DNA from: CAZUAQ01 sp964618455 | GTDB lineage: Bacteria; Planctomycetota; Phycisphaerae; UBA1845; PWPN01 | DNA: 64,000 bases | Direction: 5' to 3' | Assembly (NCBI GenBank): GCA_964618455.1 | Contig: CAZUAQ010000004.1 | Coordinates: 103,316-167,315 of the forward strand | In this document: positions 32,439 through 40,305 of the stretch, piece after piece | How positions within the stretch are numbered: position 1 is the first letter of the stretch | Layout: each line of letters begins with the position of its first letter | Program-made: the position numbers and the translations under genes | The notes under the pieces: generated by a model | What the model was told of the DNA's origin: nothing | Seen by the model: only the letters and a program-made list of their open reading frames with translations | Databases searched by the model: none

Positions 32439-33563
32439 TCAGCGAGTCTCCCGGGACTCATCCTCACCGATCTCCCTCAACCGAACGTTGCGGAAGCGTA
32501 CCTCGTGGTTGTGATCCTGGAGGCCGATGAAGCCACGCGTCTGACGATGGGCCAGCGGGCGAATCCGCTCGTCGATGACCAGACCGGGATCGTCGAGCCG
32601 GACGTCGTAGAGTTCAACACCATTGAGCGTCGTCCGGATACGCTGCCCCTCGCAGTGGACCTCGATCGCGTTCCAGGTCTGCGCCGGCGTCGGCACGCGG
32701 ACCTCCGGCGCCACGCCGTCGTAGATCGATCCGGTGTGGTGCGCGGGCCGGAGCTGACCATAAAAGGAGTAGTCGTCGAGCAGCTGAATCTCAAAACCGA
32801 TGCGGCTGCACCGCCCGGTGATGGGGGCGCGCTGGAAGATGCCGCTGTTGCCGCGTGGCGGGAGGTTGTATTCCAGCCGGAGTACGTAGTTGTCGTACGT
32901 TCTTGACGAACGCAGCCAACTGCTCCGCCGACCGCGGCAGACCACCTCGCCGTCGCGCATGACCCAGCCAGGATCGTTCGGATCCTTCGGGTACATGATC
33001 TCCCAGCCGTTCAGCGTTTCCCCGTCGAACATGGGTAGGAAATCGGGCTCGGTCACGCGGAGGTTGCGGATTTCCAGGCCGGGCTGAAGCGTCTCGAATC
33101 GGATGAAACCGCGCGAATATTTGATCGTATCGTGCTGGAAACCTTCGATCGACTTGCCCTCGGCCGACGTCGCCACATGAATGCGATGGGGATCAACCTC
33201 AATGTCGGCATGAAGCCACGTCTCCGGACTCACCGGGTCGGCGCTCCAACGGTTCGCGTCACCATATTCCGCGATGATGCCCCTGCGGGTCAGCTTGAAT
33301 TGATCGCCTCCTGTGGTCATGCGTGAGTTCAACGCGATCCACGCCTCGGCATCCTTATTCAGCCGGTAGTCGAACTCCAGTACATAATGATCCGACTCGA
33401 AGGTCGTCCGGATGACGCCGGGCGCTGCTTCGCAGACCAGCACATCGTCATGCATGGCCCACTGCCCGGCGATGGTGATCCAGTGATCGAGCGAACCGTC
33501 CGCCAGCAGCAGCATGGCGGAAAACGTCGCGGCTTTGAACATGGGGGTGTCCTCGAAAGTCAA
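32439..33563 (-). CDS. DUF1080 protein with two tandem domains
   Basis: The 374-residue protein contains two related concanavalin-like (DUF1080, 3-keto-disaccharide hydrolase type) halves. The second half has the typical FDGETLNGWE, WVMRDGEVVCRG, DNYVLRLEYNLPPRGNSG and IQLLDD segments. The first half is more divergent (WALNSRM and IIAEYGDANRW). DUF1080 proteins in planctomycetes are usually secreted sugar-binding or sugar-cleaving proteins; here a clear signal peptide is absent or weak (residues 8-22). The ATG at 33563 or one at 33542 may be used. Function in carbohydrate metabolism is an inference. Confidence 0.82.
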   Translation of the reverse strand: MTFEDTPMFKAATFSAMLLLADGSLDHWITIAGQWAMHDDVLVCEAAPGVIRTTFESDHYVLEFDYRLNKDAEAWIALNSRMTTGGDQFKLTRRGIIAEYGDANRWSADPVSPETWLHADIEVDPHRIHVATSAEGKSIEGFQHDTIKYSRGFIRFETLQPGLEIRNLRVTEPDFLPMFDGETLNGWEIMYPKDPNDPGWVMRDGEVVCRGRRSSWLRSSRTYDNYVLRLEYNLPPRGNSGIFQRAPITGRCSRIGFEIQLLDDYSFYGQLRPAHHTGSIYDGVAPEVRVPTPAQTWNAIEVHCEGQRIRTTLNGVELYDVRLDDPGLVIDERIRPLAHRQTRGFIGLQDHNHEVRFRNVRLREIGEDESRETR

Positions 33564-33642
33564 ACAGGGTCGAACCGCTTGGGCGGCCCGACCCGGTGCA
33601 TTTTGCAGAGATTGGATGAATCCGACAAGCCGCCGAGATGGA

Positions 33643-34824
33643 TCAGCAGCAGCCGCTCTCGGGCGTGCAGCAACTCGCCGCGCTCGACTGCGACAACGCG
33701 ACCGTCCGCCCTTTCATCTCCTGCGGGGGTCTCAGGCGGAACTCGCCGCATTCGAAGGGACCGGCGTCCGCCTCGGACACCGGCTTGAGCGGCTCGATCA
33801 GCACGACCTGGTCGGCATAGGGCGTCTTACTGAGTTGCTCAAATGTCTTGCCACAGATCGCCATGCGGTCGCCGCGGTAAAACGTCTGCCCGCAGTCGTC
33901 GACGACCGCTTTCCACGGTCCCTTGTAGATCGCCGCCTGGTTCTGATCGAGACATGGGCCCGGATCCCCCTTGATCGCCCGGACCGTGACTGAGCGGAAC
34001 TCGATCCCCTCGACCGTCTGCCATGGGTCGGCCTGCCGCTCGACGATTTCGATCGCCTGGAATCCGGCCGCCTCGAATGCCTCGAGAAAGAGATCCTCGC
34101 GGTAGGATCCACTGATGCAGCCGCTCCACAAGTCGGGATCATCCTGCAGGTGCTGCGGAATGTCCTCGTCACTGACGATGTCGCTGATCACGCAGCGCCC
34201 GCCGGGCTTGAGCACACGGAACATCTCCTCGAACAACTGCGTCTTCTCCCCGGTCTTGACGAGGTTCAACACGCAGTTACTGACGATGCAGTCCACCGTG
34301 TCGTCGGGGATCATCGGGTTCTCGCGTCGCAGCCGATCGATTTCGTGCGACATGGCGAGGTAATCGTCTGCAGACGTGACCGGATGCTCCGCGAGCCAGG
34401 ACTCCAGCCTCTCCAGGTCGAGGGCAAGGTCCTGGATGCGGCCCTTGAAGAAGGTCACGTTGTCATGGCCGATGGCGCGGACGACGTCCGCCTGGTACTT
34501 CCGCGCGAGTTCCAGCATCGGCTCGTTGAAGTCCACGCCGATCACGCGGCCCGCCGAGCCCACGATCTGCGAGGCGATGTAGCAGATTTTGCCCGAGCCG
34601 CTGCCCAGATCGAGGACGGTCTCCCCCTCCTGGAGCCACTTGGAGGGATCGCCGCAGCCGTAATCCTTTTCGATGATCTCGGTCGGAATGGCTTCCAGGT
34701 ACCGGCGATCGTAACTCACCGGCGCGCAGAGACACACCTCATGCGCCCCGGCCGCACCCGCATACCGCTCTTTGACTGCGGCCTCCGTCCCCGTCCCGCC
34801 TGAACCTGCATCCTTCGTGGCCAT
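33643..34824 (-). CDS. arsM: arsenite methyltransferase-like protein
   Basis: The 393-residue protein has SAM motif I VLDLGSGSGK and the ArsM-type cysteine block SNCVLNL, plus a second cysteine in the GCISGSY block. It ends with CCTPESGCC, a cysteine-rich tail seen on several ArsM proteins and able to bind As(III). The expected reaction is stepwise methylation of arsenite with SAM. No arsR, arsC, arsB or acr3 gene lies nearby, and no regulatory site is recognised, so this may be a stand-alone gene or belong to an organoarsenical route. An ArsM-like enzyme with another acceptor cannot be excluded. Confidence 0.87.
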   Translation of the reverse strand: MATKDAGSGGTGTEAAVKERYAGAAGAHEVCLCAPVSYDRRYLEAIPTEIIEKDYGCGDPSKWLQEGETVLDLGSGSGKICYIASQIVGSAGRVIGVDFNEPMLELARKYQADVVRAIGHDNVTFFKGRIQDLALDLERLESWLAEHPVTSADDYLAMSHEIDRLRRENPMIPDDTVDCIVSNCVLNLVKTGEKTQLFEEMFRVLKPGGRCVISDIVSDEDIPQHLQDDPDLWSGCISGSYREDLFLEAFEAAGFQAIEIVERQADPWQTVEGIEFRSVTVRAIKGDPGPCLDQNQAAIYKGPWKAVVDDCGQTFYRGDRMAICGKTFEQLSKTPYADQVVLIEPLKPVSEADAGPFECGEFRLRPPQEMKGRTVALSQSSAASCCTPESGCC

Positions 34825-35010
34825 GCTCTTGTTCTCCCTGGTGTGAATACACGGTGTCCTATCCTGTCGGATACCTTCCTAAGGGTAGCCTCGGGAGACG
34901 CTCCATGGCAAGCCTCCGATGTGACAGCTACAATGAGATTGAAGTCGTCATGCGGCATTGTCCCGCATCGCTTGAACGCCCCTGGGCCGAATGACCGGAT
35001 ATCGAACGCC

Positions 35011-35274
35011 ATGGCCAAGAAAGAACCCACTTACGAAGAATCCATGGAACAGCTCGAGGCGATCATCACCTCTATCGAGGAGGGCGAGATCGGCCTGGAA
35101 AAGATCGTCGACGAGTGCGAGAAAGGCGCGAAACTGCTTCAGCGCTGCCGCTCGATCCTGACTGAAGCCGAGGCCCGTATCGAGAAGCTGCAGTTGGATC
35201 AAGACGGCAACTTGACCCCCACGTCGATGGATCCACCTGCAGAACCCGAAAATCCTGATGCAGGCAAAGAGTGA
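35011..35274 (+). CDS. xseB: exodeoxyribonuclease VII small subunit
   Basis: The 87-residue protein has YEESMEQLEAIITSIE and LLQRCRSILTEAE, the helical core of XseB, which combines with XseA to degrade single-stranded DNA. The ATG at 35011 is preferred; longer open sequence upstream is not related to the family. The C-terminal 20 residues are acidic and proline-rich. The cysteine desulfurase gene overlaps its stop. xseA is not in the window. Confidence 0.85.
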   Translation: MAKKEPTYEESMEQLEAIITSIEEGEIGLEKIVDECEKGAKLLQRCRSILTEAEARIEKLQLDQDGNLTPTSMDPPAEPENPDAGKE

Positions 35275-36449
35275 ATAATCTTTCCCCGATGAATTGGATC
35301 TACCTGGACAACAACTCTACGACGCAGCTCGATCGGCGCGTCCTCGAGGTCATGTTGCCCTGTCTCGAAGCGCAGTACGCGAATCCTTCGAGCGTGCATC
35401 ATTTCGGCCAGCAGGCGCGACACGCCGTCGAGAACGCCCGCGAACAGGTGGCGTCATTGCTGGGAACACGGCCGCGACAGATCGTCTTTACCGGCGGAGG
35501 GAGCGAAGCCAACACACTCGCGATCATGGGCACGTTGGCGTGGCGGCCCGAGAAGAAGCACATCGTGACTTCGTCCGTCGAGCACGACTCGATCGTCGCC
35601 TTGATCGATCATCTCGAACAGGAGGGATACCGGGTCACGCGGGTCGGCGTGGATGCGAGCGGCGCGCTGGACCTGGATGCATTCGAGGCGGCGCTCGATG
35701 ACGACACCGCCATCGCGAGCGTTATGCACGCCAACAACGAGACCGGTGTCCTCTTTCCGCTCGAGGAGATCGCTACCATCGCGGAGCGCAAGGGCGTGCC
35801 GCTGCATACCGATGCCACGCAGACGGTCGGCAAGCTTCCGGTGAATCTCGACGAGCTTCCGGTCACTTTTCTGACCTTTGCCTCTCACAAGCTTCACGGC
35901 CCCAAGGGTGTCGGTGGTCTGGTCATGCGTCGCCGTGCGAAACTGCGGAAGCGGGTCTTCGGAGGACATCAGGAGCAGAACCTGCGTGCCGGCACGGAGA
36001 ACGTGGCGGGGATCGTCGGTACGGGGGAAGCGTTGCGCCTGGCCGTCGAACACCTTGACGAAGAGAACACGCGTGTGCGTGATCTGCGCGATCGGCTGGA
36101 GTCGGAGATCCTGCGGGTCGTCCCCGACGCAGAAGCCATCGGGCGCGGATCGCCGCGCCTGCCGAACACGACGAACATCGGCTTCCGCGCCCTCGAGGCC
36201 GAAGCGCTGCTGATGCTCATGAGCAATGAAGGGCTCTGCGCTTCGAGCGGATCGGCCTGCAGCAGCGGCTCGCTCGAACCGTCGCACGTGTTGGCGGCCA
36301 TGAACATTGACGAAGCGATTGCCCACGGGGCGATTCGCTTCAGTTTATCACGATTCACGACATCTGGAGAGATCGATCGCGCTCTGGACATCGTACCGCG
36401 TGTTGTCAGCCGATTGAGCCAGAGCCCGCCGCGCGCAGCCCGGCTTTGA
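35271..36449 (+). CDS. cysteine desulfurase, NifS/IscS-like
   Basis: The 392-residue PLP enzyme converts cysteine to alanine and a persulfide for Fe-S clusters or thio-modification of tRNA. Motifs are YLDNNSTTQ near the start, HANNETG, the PLP lysine in SHKLHGPKG and the active cysteine in SSGSACSSGSLEPS. The GTG at 35271 overlaps the xseB stop as GTGA; an ATG at 35289 is the alternative start. The MnmA or IscU partner is not in the window. Confidence 0.92.
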   Translation: MNNLSPMNWIYLDNNSTTQLDRRVLEVMLPCLEAQYANPSSVHHFGQQARHAVENAREQVASLLGTRPRQIVFTGGGSEANTLAIMGTLAWRPEKKHIVTSSVEHDSIVALIDHLEQEGYRVTRVGVDASGALDLDAFEAALDDDTAIASVMHANNETGVLFPLEEIATIAERKGVPLHTDATQTVGKLPVNLDELPVTFLTFASHKLHGPKGVGGLVMRRRAKLRKRVFGGHQEQNLRAGTENVAGIVGTGEALRLAVEHLDEENTRVRDLRDRLESEILRVVPDAEAIGRGSPRLPNTTNIGFRALEAEALLMLMSNEGLCASSGSACSSGSLEPSHVLAAMNIDEAIAHGAIRFSLSRFTTSGEIDRALDIVPRVVSRLSQSPPRAARL

Positions 36450-36743
36450 ATCTCACTGAACACGATTCAATTTTTCTTTATCAGAAGCACTGACTTTCAC
36501 TGCGACTGAAAGCTCTTTATCGCGATTCATCATTTGCCGCCTTTTCCCCGGTTTCATTTGCCAGATTGCGATTCATGGTCTAGGGTTTATTGTGATGAGC
36601 AACTGATCACGTAACAAAGCAATGCCCCAAGTCACACGGGGCTCTCTTGATTCAATCAGTAGTTCAAGTTCGATCGCCAAAGCCGCTGGAAGGTCCATCG
36701 GCTGAAGGCGTGCGTACTCTTTTTGTAGGAGGATATTATTCTA

Positions 36744-38258
36744 ATGATGAATGCGATCACCCCAAAAATGAAATTCAAGACATGGGTGTTGATCCTCGCG
36801 ACGATGAGCTTCATGGCTCCGACTGCATTGGGGGCCAGACAAATCACTGATCAAGCCGTCAGCGATGCAGTTGAGGATCAACTGATCGAAGACTCGGCTA
36901 TCCGATCCAACAGCCTGGACATCCGGACGCAGGATGGCATCGTTACGATGACCGGGCAGGTCGATAACCTCTTGACCAAGGATCGCGCAGAACGCATCGC
37001 CCGGACCGTCAAGGGTGTGCGTGGCGTGATCGATCGCGTCCGAGTCCAACCCTCTGGCACGATTCGTGATCAAGAGCTGCGCCGTAACGTGAACAACGCG
37101 TTGCTGATGGACCCGGCAGCGGAATCTTTCGAGATTGACGTGAAGGCCCAGAACGGAAAGGTCTCACTCGACGGAACTGTCGATTCCTGGCAGGAAAAGG
37201 AATTGGCCGCCACCGTCGCCAAGGGTGTCAAGGGTGTCCGGAAACTCGATAACGAGATCAAGATTGATCCCCGGTTGGAACGTTCGGACCACGAGATCAA
37301 GACGGAAATCGAGAAGGCGTTGGAGTGGAATGCGCTTGTCGATCATGCGTTGATTGATGTCGATGTCAATGATGGCACTGTCACCCTGTCCGGTACTGTG
37401 GGCAGTGCGGCTGAGAAGCATGAAGCTCGCATCGATGCCTGGGTGGCCGGCGTCATGAAAATGAACGACGAGAACCTCGAAGTCGAGCGCTGGGCGCGGG
37501 ATGACGACTTCCGTCGCGACAAGTATGAAACCAAGCCCGACACGGAAATCCGTCAGGCTGTCAAGGATGCGTTCCTGTACGACCCGCGTGTCTTCTCGTT
37601 CAATCCGCGCGTTGAAGTGGAGAACGGTTACGTGACCCTGCGCGGGAAAGTCGACAACTTGAAGGCTAAGCGCGCGGCGGCAGAAGATGCGCGTAACGTT
37701 GTCGGCGTGTTCGGTGTGAAAAATCGTCTTAAGGTGCGCCCCGACGAGATTCGCAGCACTGAACAGATCGAATCCGATATCCGGACGGCGCTGATTCGCG
37801 ATCCGCTGGTGGAACGCTTCGAGATTACCACCGATGTATTGAACGGAACGGCGTATCTCTACGGGACCGTTGACACCTACTTCGAGAAGTCTCAGGCCGA
37901 CGATGTGGCATCGCGTATTCGGGGTGTCCAGGAGGTCGAGAATAATCTCGTCGTGGAAAACGAGTTAATGCCCTACACGTATGATCCATACGTCGACGAC
38001 ACCTACGTCTACGATTACGACTGGTACACGTACCAGCCGGGTTACACGTTCAAGCGCGACATCGACATCAATCGCGATATCCGCGATGAACTCTGGTGGA
38101 GCCCGTTCGTGGACAGTGATGAAGTCGAAGTCACTGTGGATGACGGCGTGGCCATTCTGACCGGTACGGTCGATTCGCTTTCCGAGTATTACTCCGCCCA
38201 AGAGAATGCGCTGGAAGGTGGAGCCACGTGGGTCCGCAATGAGCTGGAAATTCAGTAA
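36744..38258 (+). CDS. exported protein with six BON domains
   Basis: The 504-residue protein has a signal (about residues 1-31) and then six BON domains in tandem, at about 33-104, 105-176, 182-250, 265-335, 340-410 and 435-504. Each carries the repeated pattern DGxVxLxGxVDxxxxKxxA. BON modules bind phospholipid or polysaccharide surfaces, as in OsmY, so this is likely a periplasmic envelope-stabilising protein. A strong AGGAGG is 15 bases upstream of the ATG pair. A linker rich in Tyr and Asp (YDPYVDDTYVYDYDWY) separates repeats five and six. Confidence 0.88.
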   Translation: MMNAITPKMKFKTWVLILATMSFMAPTALGARQITDQAVSDAVEDQLIEDSAIRSNSLDIRTQDGIVTMTGQVDNLLTKDRAERIARTVKGVRGVIDRVRVQPSGTIRDQELRRNVNNALLMDPAAESFEIDVKAQNGKVSLDGTVDSWQEKELAATVAKGVKGVRKLDNEIKIDPRLERSDHEIKTEIEKALEWNALVDHALIDVDVNDGTVTLSGTVGSAAEKHEARIDAWVAGVMKMNDENLEVERWARDDDFRRDKYETKPDTEIRQAVKDAFLYDPRVFSFNPRVEVENGYVTLRGKVDNLKAKRAAAEDARNVVGVFGVKNRLKVRPDEIRSTEQIESDIRTALIRDPLVERFEITTDVLNGTAYLYGTVDTYFEKSQADDVASRIRGVQEVENNLVVENELMPYTYDPYVDDTYVYDYDWYTYQPGYTFKRDIDINRDIRDELWWSPFVDSDEVEVTVDDGVAILTGTVDSLSEYYSAQENALEGGATWVRNELEIQ

Positions 38259-38319
38259 CTCGCATGGATTCACTCCGTTCGCGGTTTCGCGAATGGTCAC
38301 TCATCTCACCTAATCTTTT

Positions 38320-38357
38320 CGAGGGCGCGCTCAATTCGAGTCGCGCCCTCGTTTTTT
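38320..38357 (+). terminator. rho-independent terminator of the BON gene
   Basis: GAGGGCGCG (38321-38329) and its exact complement (38342-38350) enclose a 12-base loop and are followed by G and six T. Confidence 0.92.
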
Positions 38358-38387
38358 GTCCGGACACACCTCGCTCCGTGAACGGGA

Positions 38388-38423
38388 ACCGCCCGCGCGA
38401 CGGAGAAGCATCGCGCGGGCGGT
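38388..38423 (-). terminator. long GC-rich hairpin downstream of the ASH-repeat gene
   Basis: A perfect 12-bp stem ACCGCCCGCGCG with a 12-base loop lies 35 bases beyond the minus-strand gene stop. No T tract follows, so termination is plausible but not certain. Confidence 0.5.
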
Positions 38424-38457
38424 GAAAAGGGGGAACACATCCGTCGAAGATGATCCA

Positions 38458-39933
38458 TTAACGCTGCTCCATCCGGGAACCGGCGAACCAGCGGCGTCCC
38501 ATGCCGGTTGCGAAGAGGCCGAGCATCATCATCGGCATGTTCATCGCCGTGCCGGCTCCACAGAAACCGCTGACCGGAATCTGCTCGTCGATCTCCTGCT
38601 CGGCATCCTGTTCATCACCGAACGGATCCTCTTCAATCACCGGCATCGGCTCTTCGTCTTCGTTCAGATCTTCGTCGCCGGCTTCGGGATCCTGCTCGTC
38701 GACCGGGGGATTGTCCACGGGCGGCTCCGGCTGCGTGGGATCTTCCGGCTGCACGGGATCTTCGGGCTGCTCGGGCTCGACGGGCGGCGCCTGCTGTTCG
38801 CACGCGTCGATCGTGCCGTCGCCGTCGCTGTCGAGTTCGCACTCGTCAAGCACGCCGTTGCCGTTGCAGTCGGCGCCGATGCCGGAAGCAAGCTCGTCAC
38901 CGTCATCCACACTGTTACCGTTGCAATCCGTGATGGGGGTCGCCCCGATGCCGCTCAGCGTGAACGTCACGTCCGGCTGGATAGGATCGTTGCTGCGGAT
39001 CGTGATGAGCGTCTGGCGGATTCCGGCGGCCGACGGCGTGAAGTTCATGCCGAAGACCCCGAATCCTCCCGGCTGCACCTCGGTCGGGAGATTGCCGAGC
39101 ACGAAATCGTTGGCGGCCGGGCCGACCTTCTCCACCTGCGGGTTGAACGTCAGCGGTCCGTCACCGTTGTTGCGGATGGTCAGTGACAGCGGGATCGTGT
39201 CGCCGACGAAGCTTGAACCGAAGAAGATCGTATCGCCATCTTCGAACTGCGTCGTTTCGAACTCGATGCTCATGGCGGGCTCACCCTGCGGCTCGCAGGC
39301 ATCGATCGTGCCGTCGCCATCGCTGTCGGTCTGACAGGTATCGGGGGTACCGTCGCCATCACAATCGGTGGCGGTGCCATTGGCGATATCGGTGGCATCA
39401 TCCGTGCCGTTGCCGTTGCAGTCGGTGATCGGCAGCGCGCCGATGCCCATGAGCGTCAGGTTGACGTTCGGCTGGAGAGGGTCATTACTGCTGATGGTGA
39501 TGAACGCCGTTCGCGTACCGTTGGAGTTGGGCGAGAAGTTCATCCCGAAAATCCCGAACCCGCCGGGGGCAACCTGTGGCGGCAGCTCACCCAGCGTGAA
39601 ATCGTTGGCCGCCGGACCGACCAGCGGCACTTGCGTCGTGAAGGTCAACGCGACGTTACCGACGTTCCGCAGGGTCAGGGCCACTCCGGCCGTATCTCCA
39701 ACCTCGGCGGATCCGAAGAAGATCGTGTCCCCATCTTCGATAAGCGTCGTGCCCTGGCTGATCTGCAGCAACTGGCTCGACTGCTGAGCGGTCACCGTGG
39801 CGGGGGCCGTCGCCACCGACAGGATGGCGACCATCACGATTCCCCTCGCGAACTCACCGAATCCATGCTGACGCGAGCTTCCGGTCCGGTGAATCCCATT
39901 CCGATGCATTGTCTGTTCTTTCTTTGAGTACAT
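38458..39933 (-). CDS. surface protein with two ASH-like repeats and Cys-Gly C-terminal anchor
   Basis: Using ATG 39933 (GGAG nine bases upstream) the protein has 491 residues. A signal is near residues 20-45. Two beta-rich repeats of about 90 residues (choice-of-anchor D/ASH type) each contain FEDGDTIFFGS-like starts and SNDPxQPxVxxTLxGIGA ends, followed by calcium-loop-like DCNGNxVDD motifs. A Pro/Glu-rich linker of about 50 residues leads to the C-terminus GFCGAGTAM, a hydrophobic helix (MMMLGLFATGM) and RRWFAGSR. This tripartite end resembles the MYXO-CTERM/GlyGly-type sorting signals. The gene is flanked by a strong hairpin. Function is unknown. Confidence 0.78.
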   Translation of the reverse strand: MYSKKEQTMHRNGIHRTGSSRQHGFGEFARGIVMVAILSVATAPATVTAQQSSQLLQISQGTTLIEDGDTIFFGSAEVGDTAGVALTLRNVGNVALTFTTQVPLVGPAANDFTLGELPPQVAPGGFGIFGMNFSPNSNGTRTAFITISSNDPLQPNVNLTLMGIGALPITDCNGNGTDDATDIANGTATDCDGDGTPDTCQTDSDGDGTIDACEPQGEPAMSIEFETTQFEDGDTIFFGSSFVGDTIPLSLTIRNNGDGPLTFNPQVEKVGPAANDFVLGNLPTEVQPGGFGVFGMNFTPSAAGIRQTLITIRSNDPIQPDVTFTLSGIGATPITDCNGNSVDDGDELASGIGADCNGNGVLDECELDSDGDGTIDACEQQAPPVEPEQPEDPVQPEDPTQPEPPVDNPPVDEQDPEAGDEDLNEDEEPMPVIEEDPFGDEQDAEQEIDEQIPVSGFCGAGTAMNMPMMMLGLFATGMGRRWFAGSRMEQR

Positions 39934-40305
39934 TGTCGTATCTCCGTTTTCGATCATTCCCATACATTGATCCGAGCCGTCGACATCATGACTGGCTCCC
40001 GTTCCGTGCCTTGAGGCAATCTTGTTCTCCCGCGGCGGTGGCCTTTCACGAGACTGCCGGGATTCCGGCGAAAGGCAGCGGTAAACGGACATTCCCGAAC
40101 ACGGGCACCCCGGCACTTCCATCGTAAGTAACTATAAATAAAAGACTTGTAGGATCTCCGGCCAGGAATTCGAACTTCTGCCGGAAGTTGAGCCGGAAAA
40201 GGTTTTCAGGGCTCTGTCAGACCGGGAAGATTTCCGACGCCTGACCGGTTATGACGTAAGTTGAATGCCGAGGACGATCACGCGTTTCATTTCTTCGAGG
40301 TGAGC
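39934..40305. other. 372-base divergent intergenic region, no gene seen
   Basis: It separates the ASH-repeat gene and the flavin/4Fe-4S gene. It contains a TATAAA near 40133-40138 without a clear -35 box. No credible small gene or RNA was recognised. The region is likely to carry both promoters. Confidence 0.5.
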
